A DNA stretch of 64,000 nt from Neckera pumila (GCA_963969595.1 OZ018412.1:11286501-11350500); one strand, 5' to 3'. Shown: positions 13,421 to 26,159, numbered from the stretch's first letter. Notes: generated by a model not told the origin, from the sequence alone. Program-made: numbers and translations.

Positions 13421-14356
13421 CCCCTAAAGGTCGGAGACTATGTTTTCTCCAAAAACGCTCCAAAACTGCCATTTCTAATACAAGTATCAAATTTCAGAAA
13501 AAAAACATTTTTGGACACACGTAACACGTAGGATCTTGTAGTAAACTTGTTTAAAAAGATGTGGAAAAAATTTCAGAATTTTCCACCGTGTGGATTGCAA
13601 GATAATAGCACTTGAATTGACAAAAATCCTTTTTTTGTCTCTGCGAAAATCCAGCAGCTGCCCTTCACAAGGTCACATTTGTATGAAAAAATGTCCAAAA
13701 TGGTGGTTACTCTTTAAATTCATTTTCCTGGACAAATTGGATACATGCTTGAAAAAATTCAGATCATTTAGAATTGTACAACATATAGGAAAAAAATAGT
13801 AAGTAGGAAGAGGTAGAGAATGACTCAAAACACTAAATTGTTAAGAATTTATTTATGGAATTGAAAAATGCCAATCCCAACGGTTGTAATGTTGTAATAA
13901 ACAATCTACACCCAAGGTTTTTATTTTTTTTCAAAAATATTGAAAATTGAATTAGATAAAGGACTTCAAAGTTTATTTTAGAGTTGAAATTCCATAACTG
14001 CCCTCAAACTAAGAATCCTCATAACTTTTGACTCATAGATCCAAATGGAATGATTCAAAGCTTTCCCACCTACATATAAATCTAAAGAACCAATTTCAAA
14101 TTTTTATTTTTTTAAAAAGTGATTTTTAAAGAAGTTTTTTGTGCTGCCCGAGCTGCCCGCCGAGTAATGAAAACGACATATTATGCAATAACTTTTTAAT
14201 CTTGTAATCAAAAGTTATGAAAATTGTTGGGCCTTAAAGCTACTCCTTGGGAAAATGTTGTGTGAAAATTTGAAAGAAAAAAAAAAAAATCTCCGCTCGT
14301 AGTGAGCTGCTCAAAAAAGCTATGTTCTCAAAAAAGCATGTTCAGTCCTTTAGGGG
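13421..14356 (+). mobile_element. Family A2 TTAA-flanked MITE, full length
   Basis: TTAA at 13417-13420 and 14357-14360 flanks a 936 bp noncoding element. The left end is CCCCTAAAGGTCGGAG and the right end is GTCCTTTAGGGG, which pair as terminal inverted repeats. piggyBac-superfamily elements duplicate TTAA and their ends begin CCC, so family A fits that superfamily by structure. No transposase is encoded. The right half carries the A2 signature CTGCCCGAGCTGCCCGCC and is the source of the foldback arms at 23351-24101. Relatives are at 41347-42265 and, interrupted, at about 22030-29169. Confidence 0.8.
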
Positions 14357-14903
14357 TTAATCAAATTTCATTCCTTCATAACTTTTGCATATGATATCTT
14401 CAAGTGTCATATTCTTTGGTGCATTTGAATTTCTTTTCACTTGCCAATATGGAAATATGAAAATTTGACAAGTCTTATAAGAATAAATAGGCGCAAAAGC
14501 AAAAGTGGTGGTTTGGGGGCTATCCAATTTAATCCTTAAATGCCCAAAGTATCAAATTCCCGATCAAATTTTGGTGTTGACAAAAACTTTGAAGTTAAAT
14601 AAAACTTTATCAAATTATTACTTTCAGTAGTTTATATTTTTGGAAATTTCTTTTTTGAAGTCTATTTTTGCATAAACAATCCAATTTTCAAGATGAATGG
14701 TTATGATTTTTCTATTTCAAGATTTTGTCTAAGAGTTTCCATGACAAATCTTGATTTTCTAGTGTTGAGTGCTCTTAGAAATGAGCCTCAAATACACGAG
14801 AGTTTGGAGAAAAAATCACATTAGAAATTCATATAAGATTAATTGTAGAGTAGATGTTGAAAAGTAATGAATTGATTGGGATTATGCATGTTTTTCCCTT
14901 TAA

Positions 14904-15814
14904 CCTCTAAACGCCCAAGGCAAATTCTGGCTCCAAAACCATTGAAAACTGCCATTTTTGCTGCGATCACTCAAGAAATCCAAAAAAAGGTTTCTTAGGA
15001 TCTAACAATAAGATCTTATACTTCATTTGCCTCAGAATTTGTGGTTAAAATTTCATGAAGTTTGATTGTACGGATTGGAAGATATTAGCATTTGAAGTTG
15101 GAAAAAGAAGTTTTTTTGAATTGTGGCTTGCAATTTTCGATGACTTTGACAGCCATTTGTAGATTTTTTTGCACTATACACCTTTGGTTTTTTTTTTTAT
15201 GCTGAATATTTGAGTTGAGAGTTGGGGAAAAAAATTTCAGAATGTCAAAACTTGATTTTCACATATAAAGAATTTATTAAGTAGAAGTAGGTCCAAAATT
15301 GAATGAAACACTAAATTGTTAATAGCTCTTAGGTGGAAATAAAACACCATAATCCCAACGGTGGGATTGTTCTAGCAAACAAACTTAACCTTTCAAGAAA
15401 AAAATTTGAAAAAATTTAAAAATTGCATTCGAAAATGAATTCTATAAGTTGTTTTTTGAAGAAGATGTTAGATTGCCCGAAAAAGATTGTTTATGTCTTT
15501 TTCGTTATGAGTCCAAATAGAATGAATCAAAGCTTCAAATGTAAACAAAAGCATGATCTTTGAGAGAAACAAATTTAAAATAAAAAATACAATTTTTTAC
15601 TTTTTTTTTTTTGGCCAGCGAGTTGCTTTTTTGACTTCGGGTGGCATAACTTTTGCTCCCGTGCACCGATTGAAAAAAAAAAGTATGTTTTTAGAAAACA
15701 AATGTGATTCCCTATTTTCAAAAAAAGTTTCAAAAAGTCAGCCCAAAATTTCAGATCACATGAACCTGCCCAAAATCCCAAGTGTCCCCTGAGGGGACTT
15801 TAGGCTTTTAGGGG
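14904..15814 (+). mobile_element. Family A1 TTAA-flanked MITE
   Basis: TTAA at 14900-14903 and 15815-15818 brackets 911 bp. The left end reads CCTCTAAACGCCCAAGGC and the right end GACTTTAGGCTTTTAGGGG. The interior shares order and wording with the other A1 copies, including a block around AACTGCCATTTTTG near the left, a variant of GGATCTTACACCTAACTAGT, AATCCCAACGGTGGGATTGT, and a right block ending CCCCTGAGGGGAC. Small open frames exist but are not conserved among copies, so it is noncoding. Confidence 0.8.
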
Positions 15815-15818
15815 TTAA

Positions 15819-16741
15819 CCCCTAAAAGCCGAAGGCCTTTTTTCTGCCAAAAAACACCCAAACCTGCTATTTTTTTAGCAAAGAGTGAAAAAAAATTTAA
15901 AATGTTTTTTCTGCACATCTAATTGTAGGATCTTACACCTAACTAGTATAAGAATTTGTGGAAAAAATTTCAGAATTTTTGATCGCATAGAGTGCAAGAT
16001 ATCTACATTTAAAGTGAAAAAAACAAATTTTTCAGCACATTGTGGAACTAGATTTTTTGACTTTGAACATTTTTAACTTAAAATTTTTGCACTATATAGT
16101 TTTGAGCTTTAAATGTTTATAGTTGAGAATTGAGTTGACAATCTACCAAAAAAAAATTCAAAGAAAGTTAATTTTCACTATTAAAAGAACTTTTAAGTAG
16201 AAGTAGGTACAAGATAGAAGGAAAACCTAAAATATTCATATATTTTAGATGGGATTCAATTACACTAATCCCAATGGTGAGATTGTTTTAGCAAATAAAC
16301 TAAACCATGCCAAAAAAACAAATTTGCAATATTTGAAAAATTGCATTCTGAAATGAGTCCTACAAGTTATTTTTTTCAAAAAGATGCTCTAATTGCCCAA
16401 AAAACAAGAATTTCCATAACTTTCTCATAACAAATCCAAATGAAATGAATCAAAGCTCTTAAGATAGACAAAAATATAATCCATGAGAAAAAAAATATTT
16501 AAGGAAAAAGAAAATGCAAATTTTTTTTGCTGCCTGGGCTGCCCGCCGTCCCTTGTTTTGAACTTATTTGGTCATAACTTTTGTTCCCAGGCACCAATTG
16601 TGAAAAAAATTAGATTCCCATGAAGCTAATTAGCTTTTCTACCTCCAAAAAAAGTTTCAAAAAATCAGGAGAAAATTTCAGCCCATAGATACCTGTCCAA
16701 AAACGCATATGTCCCCTGAAGGGACAATGGGCTTTTAGGGG
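15819..16741 (+). mobile_element. Family A1 TTAA-flanked MITE, directly abutting the previous copy
   Basis: The element starts CCCCTAAAAGCCGAAGGCC directly after TTAA (15815-15818) and ends GGGCTTTTAGGGG before TTAA (16742-16745), 923 bp. It shares its left TTAA with the end of the preceding element, so one TTAA serves both. It is noncoding. The A1 right half contains GCTGCCTGGGCTGCCCGCC and CATAACTTTTGTTCCCAGGC. Confidence 0.85.
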
Positions 16742-16745
16742 TTAA

Positions 16746-18278
16746 CCTCATCTTTTTTTAGGTGACCAATTTTTTATATTTGACATGTGAAAAGAGGATT
16801 CCAAAACTTCAAATCAATTTTATAGTTTCAACACCCTCATTATCAAACATTATAATCTTTCAATCCATAAGTGATATTATTGTATTTTCTTTTTCCATGC
16901 AATCTCTGACATGTTTAGTTTGAGCTTGTACGGTCAAAATTCAAAAAAATTGATAAAATTTATCCAAATGTTGTCTTTTTATTCAATTTCAAGCAAATTC
17001 CAAGACTTTCAAAAAAGGTCTTGGACATTTAGGAGTTGAAAGCAATACTTTTTCTTGTTTTCACTGTCTCAAAGGTTAAATGACCAAAAAAATTTGATTT
17101 GACTATTAGCAAACTCAAGAGAAATGCAATTCAAATGGTTTAATAATATTTTAGTACTATTTTACAAATTTTTAGAGTTGAGAGCATTGGGTAGCCTATA
17201 CATAATGCAAGACTCACCTTGAATAGACCCCCTTGATGCATAAAATGCCTCAACTCTCATTGGTTGCTCCAAAAAACTCCTTGCCTCTCGTTGATTGCAT
17301 AAATTATGTTGATTTTGAGAAAAAAAAGTATTCATTTTAGCCCATTTTTTTGGTGTTGAAGAATGAAAAATGACACTCAAGGTGTTTCTACCTTATTCAC
17401 TACCTCTATATGCAATCGATCCTCTTATAATGTCACAACCTACAATCTCAAAAAAGCACATGATGATATGCAAATTGGAGACTTTGTGACAATCAATAAC
17501 AACATTGCTTAATGGCATTGTATATAATATTGTAATATTTATAAATTATTATATTTATATGGAACTTCTTTAAATGCAACCTTTTGTGACCTTATAATAA
17601 TGACTTATTATTTGGTATCACAAGGTTTGTTCCTTCCGTTCTATGTGAGAATATAGAGGATGTGATATTAGAGAAGTAATACAAAAGAGTTGAATTAGCA
17701 ACAATCTTGTAGTTGTTGTACTAAATCTCAAGCCCTCCTCTATGGCACTACTTTTTACTCACCTTTTATCAAGCAACTACCATAAACCCCCACTAGAAAA
17801 TTCTCCCTTCATTTGCAAGACAAATTGTCTTTTGTAATCAACGCATTACGCAAGTACATCCGTACAATTGAGTATTAAAAATTCTTCATCAAGAAAGTTT
17901 TATGTTCATCCAAAGAATCTTAATCTAGACAATAAACAAGTTCACCTACATCATTGAGCATTATAGATTCTTCATCTGTAAAGTTTTTTGTTCATCTAAG
18001 CAATTTTTATCATCTCTTTTGTTTCCTGCATCTTCTAGTAGGCAATTTACGTTAGGTAACGCCTTCTTGCTTTGGCCATTACCCTATAGGTAAATCCTTG
18101 TTAAAAAATCTCATGTTCAATTATAGGATAAGTTATTTCCCATAGTATCTCTCTTAAGCATAAAACTCTACACAACTAATGATTATGATTGTCATCTTTC
18201 ATTATTTTCATGTTTGTGTCTCTTTATTGTTAAGAATTTTCTTTATCATCCATGTTTTTCTTTATTTCCATGCACTTG
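16746..18278. other. No recognised gene
   Basis: A degraded family-A-like end (GGACATTTAGGAGTTGA) lies near 17022-17038. TTGGTATCACAAGG near 17615 is reminiscent of an LTR primer site, but no LTR pair or coding remnant accompanies it. The rest shows nothing I can name. Confidence 0.5.
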
Positions 18279-18282
18279 TTAA

Positions 18283-19179
18283 CCCCTAAAGGACCAAGTA
18301 TCCGTTCAACAAACAAGTGGAATTTTGGACAGGTACCTACAAGCTTAATGTCTGTCCTGATTTTTTGCAACTTTTTGGGAAGATAGAAAAACTTATAAGC
18401 TTTGTGGGAATATAATTTTTTTTTCAATCGGTGCCCGAAAAAAAAAGTTATGCCCAAATAAGCTCAAAACAGGGGAAAGTGGGTAGCAAAAAAAGTTTTG
18501 CAAAAAATAATTTTTTTTTGACACCTATATATTTTTGTCTATCTGAAAAGCTTTGATTCATTCCATTTGAGTTTGTTATGAGAAAGTTATGGACAATCTT
18601 ATTTTTTGGGCACTTAAAGCATCTTCCTGAAAAAATAACTTGTAGGATTCATTTATGAATGTAATTTTTACAATTTTTCAAAAAAAGAAGTTCCATATGG
18701 TTTAGTTTTTTTGCTAGAACAATCTTACCATTGGGATTAGTGCAATTGAATTCCATATAGAAGATATTAACATTTTAGATTTTCCTTCTATCTAGTACAT
18801 ACTTCTACATAATAATTTTTTTTAATAATAAAAATTAAGTTTTTTTTATTTGATTTTTTTTGCTAGATTCTCAACTCAATCTACAATATAAAGATTTAAA
18901 GCTCAAAACTCTATAGAGCAAAATTTTAAAGTTAAAAATGTTCAAATTCAAAAAATCCAGTCCCACAACGTGCTGAAAAACTTGTTTTTTGCATTTTAAA
19001 TGCAGATATCTTGCAATCCCTGCGGTCAAAAATTCTAAATTTTTTTCTACACATTGTCAGACTAGTTAGGTATAAGATCCTACGGTTAGATGTAAAAAAA
19101 ACAGTTTTCAAATTTTTTTACTCTTTGCTATAGAAATGGTAGTTTTGAGTGTTTTTTGGCAAAAAAAAGGCCTTCATCC
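18283..19179 (-). mobile_element. Family A1 TTAA-flanked MITE, reverse orientation, one end damaged
   Basis: TTAA (18279-18282) is followed by CCCCTAAAGGACCAAGTATCC. The interior is the reverse of the A1 consensus (for example ATAACTTGTAGGATTCATTT, ACCATTGGGATTAGTG, and CCTACGGTTAGATGT). The far end reads GGCCTTCATCC then TTAA (19180-19183), having lost most of the CTTTTAGGGG tip. It is noncoding. Confidence 0.8.
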
Positions 19180-19183
19180 TTAA

Positions 19184-21344
19184 GTCACTTTGGTAAGAAA
19201 CCTAGTATACACATTCAAAAAGTATGCCATGATACAAGATGCATTGAAGCTAGTGCAAAGAAATTTCTCTTCAAAAAATTGTTTCTACAAAATTGGCATT
19301 ATGTTCAAAGCAACCTACATATTGTATATAGAATGTTTATCAAACCCTAAGAAACTAATTCAACATCAAGAGAAGAATTTAGTCTAATCTCCAAAATGTT
19401 TGGACCTCCACTGATTAGATGGAAGACTACTTTGCAAAGTCGGATCACACTTGTTGAGTTTGTTGAGTTCAAATTATTGAAAATGTTTGCATTAGACAAA
19501 TTTTGATATTGAGTAGAATTGTTGCTACCACTACTCCCTTCTTCTAATTTCATTCATTTCTCCATTACCAAATAAAATGTCATGAATTTCTCAAATTTTG
19601 CAATTTGTTGGCAATGATTTTGGATTCTTTACCCCTGAAGCAACACCCTTTGATCTTTGATTAATAGATTCACCTTTTGTACTCTCTGGTTCAATCGCCG
19701 ATCTCAAAATCTCAACCTATGGCAGTTGCTCTTCAACAACTTTCTACAATAGAAAACAAAATCAATAAAGGTACTTCGACTTGCTACAAAAAAAAGAAAA
19801 ATCAACGTACAACTAGAGCTTGAGAAATCAATGCAAACCAATGCAGACAAAAGAAGCATTGCAAAAATAAAAGATTGAAATACTAGTTAAAGAATCATAT
19901 CTTGAGTTTCTTATTCTTCGATTTAGGCGTGAGAAACAAGGGAGCTTGCATACCACCAAAGGGTTCCAAGTTTGCATTGCCAAACTAAGGCCTTGGCTGT
20001 GCAGCATGATTTGATAAGTCAATTGGTTGTAACAACTAGTTGGATTCCTTTGGTATTCCAACTTGCAATGATTAATGTCAATCCCCAATGTTTGGAGATT
20101 TCGAGAAGATTGACTCTAATTGCATGATTGAGAATTAGAGACTTCGAGAAGATATCACAACCTAGAGACATTTATACAACATATGAGAATGAGCAAAACA
20201 ACATATGTAATGAAATTGAAAGCAAAGCAAATCAAAAATTAACTAGCATTCTAGCAACATTACATAAACAAGAAACAATTCAAAAACAAAAATACAAATA
20301 CAAAAATACAAGAAGAAACTTACTTCAAATCAAAAGTCTTGGTCGTTATTATCAGTCCCTAATGGAAATATTGGTTCATCCACCTCTCTCATTTCTTTCC
20401 TTGCTTGTACAAAAATGATTTTGGTACAGTAATAGTTTAGCAATTCATTTAATTCAAATTTTCCTTTGCAAAAAGTTCCACAAACTTCAGATTTGAGTAG
20501 ATCTTCAAGTTAGGAAGAAGTACTCCAATTGGACAATCCAACTTAGCAGCTTCACTGCCAAACATTCTCTCTTCCTCTTCACAAGTGAGATCATCACTCA
20601 CTTTTCTTCACGTTTTTATCCATGCGATTTTTTGAAGCTTCTCCAAAACAAAAGTGAGGCCGCATCTTTGACGGTGATATATCTTGAATCGGTGTTGATG
20701 TTGAAAAGAATAGGAGGAACTAAATTGGACTCTATGACACAATTGATTGCACCTACTAACAAAGTGCAAGAAATCTCAAAGCTTGCACATCAATAAGCAA
20801 ATACAAAGTAATGTTACTTTATAATATTGATCCAATTATCTAAAATCACTAGTGTATTGAAATAATTAAAATCCTATCAACATAAATAAATGCATCTTAG
20901 CTAGATCCAAGTTAAATGAAATATGCAGCCGATCTAATGAAAAATTTAATATCTTAAGCACTTCTCTTAAAAGAACACTAAATTAAATGGAACAATTATC
21001 CAAATTATGAAACATGAAAACTAAAACAAAACACTGGAGCTAAATAAAATACAAAACTCTTGCATGTATAGGAAAAGAGACTTGAACCTAAAACAACCAC
21101 AAAACATTGGAAAAAATGCAGATAAGAAAAGATCAAATAACTTACAAGTAGGGAGGGTATACAAAACCATCTATCATGCACTTCAGGAAAAGTCCTTCTG
21201 TAGCCTAACCATAGGTAGGACGTCATTATACTCAAACATACTAGGGATACTCTCCTTGATGGGAAGCCCATGGAAGTTTCTCCATTCATCAAAGGTGTTA
21301 TTAGTCCAATTTCCAATGTACTCATTTTTCCATCAATCGCCAGT
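19184..21344. other. No recognised gene
   Basis: Several open frames of 65-120 codons occur on both strands (for example 20128-20418 plus, 21064-21426 plus, 19828-20088 minus) but none shows a motif I recognise and the longest overlap each other. On the minus strand near 21220-21310 one frame reads FDEWRNFHGLPIKE, which has some coding flavour and could be a relic of a mobile-element protein. I cannot assign it. Confidence 0.4.
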
Positions 21345-21532
21345 CATTGTTGTTACATTAGGCAAGTTAGGATCATCAGACATCTTGGATAGGCGAACAT
21401 ATTGGACATCCCGGATAACAATATGACTACCTTGAATTAGTCACATCGGGTGTCCTAGGGTCATCATATATCATGGACAAGCGGGCAAATCAAAAGGTTT
21501 GGATGGACAATTTGTCCAATGTGATAGCTATG
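21345..21532 (+). mobile_element. Family C MITE
   Basis: It starts CATTGTTGTTACATTAGGCA and ends CCAATGTGATAGCTATG, giving imperfect terminal inverted repeats. It aligns end to end with the element at 28962-29159 on the opposite strand. The interior consists of two similar halves, each carrying a version of TTAGGATCATCGGAC..CGGACAAGCGAACATATTGGA. At 188 bp it is non-autonomous. No clean target duplication is visible, so the superfamily is unassigned. Confidence 0.65.
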
Positions 21533-22029
21533 CTGCCAACTTGAATCAAGTGCAGAAGGATTGTAAGGTAAAAAATTTCTAAATCCTTTGGAAAATCTGG
21601 AAGGTTCATGCTCTAAACCTTTAGGAACCTTGCTCTTGCTCTTATTCTCATCATTGATATATATATATGACTAAGTCCTCAATAGTAATAATAAAAACCT
21701 GATGCTCAACCTTGAGGTATTTGGGATCACTCTCAATCCTTGGATCTTGAAACTAAAGACAACTCAAAGATCGACTTTGGAATTGGTCGCTCAGTTAAAG
21801 ATACCTCCATTATAAAAGGACGATACAAAGATTCCATCTGGCATCTGGTTGTACAAGTTTTTTACGAGCATGAACTAGAATAGCGCATCCAATCGTTAGA
21901 TTTGATGAAATTTTTGTCTCACTAGTGGAGATATCTAACTCAAGAAGCTCATCTTTGAATTGTCTCTCAATGACTTTCACTCTTAGAAAAGAAAAGTACT
22001 TGCATTGCTCATTCATTCAATTTGAAGAT
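21533..22029. other. No recognised gene
   Basis: A 68-codon minus-strand open frame (21810-22016) has no recognisable motif. Nothing else is seen. Confidence 0.45.
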
Positions 22030-23350
22030 CAAGCGAGCTTTTAGATGGGTGGGTATTTGTGATTGGATATTTTGATATTCTTAGCCCAGATTTTAACAGA
22101 AGGTGGGGATAAGGAATATATTTCATGTGCACCAAATTTCATGACATTTGAAAATACGAGTAAAAAGTTATGACCTAACATGTTGTTCTTTTAGAAATGG
22201 GCAATCCGAACAAATAAAAAAAAATCACTTTTTTCAAAAACCAAAATTTGAAACTGACTTTCAAAAGACATATATTTCTGAAAAGCTTTTAACCCCAAAG
22301 GCCCAAGGCCTTTTTTTGGAAAAACACACTGAAAATTGCCATTTCCGTAGCAAAGAGTAAAAGAAATTTAAAAGTTGTTTTTTTGGCACATCTAACTAAA
22401 GGAATTTACACCTAACTAGTATGGGAATGTGTGGAAAAAATTTCAGAATTTTTGACCGCACAGATTGCAAGATATCTGCTTTTAAAGTGAAAAAAACAAA
22501 ATTTTCAACACAAATTAGGACTGGATTTTTTGACTTTGAACATTTTTTACTTAAAAATTTTTGCACTACAAAGTTTTGAGCTTTAAATGTTTATAGTGGA
22601 GAGTTGAGTTGAGAATCTAGCAAAAAACAAAAAAATTCAAAAAAACTAAATTTCCATTGTTAAAAAATTTATTAAGTAGAAGTTGGTACGAGCTAGAAGG
22701 AAAATCTAAAATATTAATATCCTTTATATGGAATTAAATAGCACTAATTCCAATGGTAATAAAAAAACTAAACCACATGGAACTTTTTTTTTTGGAAAGT
22801 TGTAAAAGTTGCATTCAAAATTGAATCCTACAGGTTATTTTTTTCAGAAAGATGCTCTAAGTGCCCCCAAAACAAAGATTGTCCATAATTTTTTCATAAA
22901 AATCCAAATGAAATGAATCAAAGCTTTCCAAATAAACCAAAATATAATCTATGAGAAAAAAAATTAAAAAAAAAAAAAAATTTTGCAAATTTTTTTTACG
23001 GCCCCCTCTCCCCTATTTTGAGCTTATTTGGATATAATTTTTGTTACTGGGCACCAATTTAAAAAATAATAATATTCCCACAAAGCTTAGCAAATTTTCT
23101 ATCTTCCAAAAAGTTTCAAGAAATTAGGACAAAAATTTAGCCTTTAGGTACCTTGAGCTCTCAAATTGTCACTTGGGACTCTGGATTTTTTTTTTAAAAA
23201 TTTGCAATTTATAATAGATAAAATTATACAAAAAGCCATAAAATGATTGTAGAATCAAAATAGAGTTGTACCATACCCATTATAATATTTGGTCTAGTTT
23301 TGATTTTATACCTAAAACATCCCCAAACCTCGCCTAGGAATAGAGTTTAA

Positions 23351-24101
23351 CCCCTAAAGGACTAAACACCGTTTTTTGGCAACATAGCGATTTTGGGTAG
23401 CTCACTACAAACGGAGTTTTTATTTTTTTTCTCTAAAAATTTCACAAAACATGTGCCCAAGGAGTAGCTTTAAGGTCCAACAATTTTCATAAATTTTGAC
23501 TACACGGTTAAAAAGTTATTGTGTGATATGTGGTTTTTGTTACTTGGCGGGCAGCTCGGGCAGCTCAAAAATCTCCTTCAAAAATCACTTTTTTGAAAAA
23601 TGAAAAAGTTGGAAGTGGTTCTAAAGAAACATTTAAGAGTGGAAAAGTTTGAATCACTCCCTTTTGTTATATGAGGTGAAAGTTATTAGGATTTCTAGTT
23701 TGTGGGTAGATATGGAGTCTCTGGATTCCAAACCTACCCACAAACTGGAATTCCTAATAACTCTCACCTCATTAAACAAAATGGAGTGATTCAAACTTTT
23801 CTACTCTTAAGTGTTTACTTAGAACCACTTCTAACTTTTTCATTTTTCAAAAAAGTGATTTTTGAAGGAGTTTTTTGAACTGCCCGAGCTGCCCGAGCTG
23901 CCCACCAAGTAATGAAAATCACATATCACGTAATAACTTTTTAATCGTGTAGTAAAAAATTATAAAAATTGTTGGACCTTAAAGCTACTCCTCAGGCACA
24001 TGTTTTGTGAAATTTTCAAAGAAAAAAAGTAAAAATTCTGTTTGTAGCGAGCTGCCCAAAATCGCTATGTTGCCAAAAAATGGTGTTTGGTCCTTTAAGG
24101 A
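23351..24101. mobile_element. 751 bp foldback derived from two family A2 half-copies
   Basis: TTAA at 23347-23350 and 24102-24105 flanks a near-complete palindrome. The left arm starts CCCCTAAAGGACTAAACACC and the right arm ends with its inverse, GGTGTTTGGTCCTTTAAGG. Complementarity runs through CGGGCAGCTCGGGCAGCTC-like sequence to GTTTGTGGGTAG / CTACCCACAAAC, leaving a loop of roughly 24 bases at about 23711-23734. Each arm (about 360 bp) matches the right half of A2 copies such as 13421-14356. The structure is therefore two A2 right halves head to head. A transcript would fold into a very long hairpin. Confidence 0.9.
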
Positions 24102-25176
24102 TTAAACCACAAGATAGTGGGATTTGGAGGATTTTAGTTACAAAGCCCTAGCAAGGCTAAATCCCACTGGAAGGTAGCGATGCACGTCTAGATCGGTCCT
24201 AGGGATTCACAGTGAGCCATATTTCAGGTCCTAGGTTAGATTTTGAATTCCCCATTAGATCGACGAATTCCCGGAAACCCCAGTTGTTAGCATATAGGAG
24301 CCACTAAACTCAAGACGGGGTTGTGGAGGAATCTACAGCCCGAGGGTGGTGTTCTAGGGTAAATCCGATGCCAGGAGTCCAATGGTGAAATCGATTTGTC
24401 AAGATTCCCTCATCTGCAAAAGATTCCCACACCATTGACAATTCGAGGAGACGACTGATTTGGGTCTCCACTGGCTAAGTGTGCCAGGTACGGAAATGCA
24501 CCTCCACATCTTTTGCGAGGCTCTCTGAGAGTTCCCACAAAAATTTCCGGCATCTTCCGACTTGCAAGAGAACCTTTTCCGGAAGGTCAACCATTCTAAT
24601 CTCCAACGGGAATTTGTTGTAAATAACCCAGGTTGCGGTAAAATCTCACTAAAAATTAGGATAGCTTGTTTTATGCTAATAATGCTTTCCGATAAGTTTT
24701 GCGGCATTTCAATAGCGGCAAGTACTCGAATCGGCAAGATTCCTTTGGAATTAATCGCATCACGACATCTCCGCGATGTTGACCGGAATTCTGGGGGCAC
24801 ATGATGGCGAAATAATGTCAACAAGGAATCTTTTCCTACTCCCTTTTATCTTCCGGAGACCCCAAGCTAGTTACTTTTCTCAAAAAAGAAAATCCCCAAT
24901 AGTTGAAAATTTACCACGATTGGGTTTTTAATTTAGGCTAGCCTTCGGTGGGTTTTTGATCCTGGTATAGGGGATAAAGGGGTCTTCAATTAAAAATGGC
25001 GTTTTGGATCCAATGGTGCAGTCCATTTGACATTTGGAGTTGATCTCCAAAAGTTAGGAAGTTGGTCCAGCATAGATGGTAGAAAGTGAAATTTTAGGAT
25101 TACGATGAAAATCTTTGAGGATGAGGATGAAAATCCAAGTTGATAAGGTTACTAGTAGGCGGGCTAGTAGGAATTT

Positions 25177-25199
25177 GGGGGGGGGGGGGGGGGGGGGGG
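25177..25199. repeat. Poly-G run (23 G) in element L copy 2
   Basis: An uninterrupted G tract 19 bases upstream of the TATA box. It is absent at the matching place in copy 1. Confidence 0.9.
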
Positions 25200-25217
25200 A
25201 TTGAGCCTTTGGAAACC

Positions 25218-25224
25218 TATAAAA
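25218..25224 (+). promoter_or_regulatory. TATA box of element L copy 2
   Basis: TATAAAA sits in GGAAACCTATAAAAGGGCTC, followed by CCACTTCCCTCTC and then GGTCCGTGGGTC. The same arrangement recurs at 33029-33035 in copy 1, although surrounding sequence has diverged. That makes a Pol II core promoter reading to the right plausible. Confidence 0.65.
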
Positions 25225-25684
25225 GGGCTCCACTTCCCTCTCTAAAATCACTCCCATACTTGTTTTTGGGTCCGTGGGTCTAAGTTATTTTGGATATTTT
25301 GGCGTTTGAAGCCAAAAACCTCTACGGTGTTTTTGGAGCACTTTTGGCTCCTTTTGTTGTTATTTTTCAAGCTTTGAAGGTCCTAGGCGGTTCTTTTTTC
25401 TTGTTTTGTATATGTTTTGTGTGTGTTGGTGTGTACTTTTATTGTTATTTGAGAGTCTTCCTACCCTTTGTGGGTCCTTGTGAACTAACCTGTGCCTTTT
25501 AAGAGTTTTTAGAGTCTTGTAGTAACCTTAGAGCAACCCCCCCTCCGTACCTTGGCAATGCCGCTTTGGGGGGCCTCTAGCATGTGAAGTTGTCAGTCAT
25601 TTCTGTGTCCTAACGTGTTTGTTCCCTTACTTACGTGTTCTCACCTTTGTCTAACATCCCTCTTGTTGTTTGCCCCCCCCTGCT

Positions 25685-25910
25685 TTGACGGCGAAGCTTT
25701 GGCTTTGTCACGTGCATTCTCTACGTGTGTCCTTACCTTTGTCTAACCCTTGCTTGGCCACGTGTACCCCCCTCGGGGACAGCGAAGCTTTGACTATAGA
25801 ATCCAGAAAAGTTTTGGTTACCCACGGGACGGTGAAGCTTTGATTATAGGGTCTAGAAAAGTTTGGCATTTTTTATGGTTATCCTCAAGACGGCGAAGCT
25901 TTGATTATAG
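25685..25910 (+). repeat. Recurrent CGGCGAAGCTTTGA motif, copy 2
   Basis: GACGGCGAAGCTTTG or one-base variants occur at about 25687, 25780, 25830 and 25890. They are irregularly spaced, and several are followed by TATAG.(G/A)TCTAGAAAAGTTT. The same motif recurs in element L copy 1 at 33520-33865. Confidence 0.8.
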
Positions 25911-26159
25911 AGTCTAGAAAAGTTTGGCATTTTTACAAAATCCCAAACACCTTTCTACCTTAGTGTCCAAATATCCACGTGAGGATATTATTGTTAGTGT
26001 CCAAATATCCAAGAGTTTTGGAAATCGTTTGAATTAGTATAGCCGTCCATTGGTGGGAGTACTAGAAACCAGTATACCTCCTAAGTTAGTCATAGAATTT
26101 GGTTGTTTGTTTTCTTTTCCCTTTTCTTTTAGTCCAAACTACCCCAATTCAAGTCCTTT

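Noticed and set aside
17600..17640. TTGGTATCACAAGG as a retrotransposon primer binding site
   Set aside because: It matches only TGGTATCA of the usual tRNA-Met site, and no LTR pair or coding remnant is nearby.
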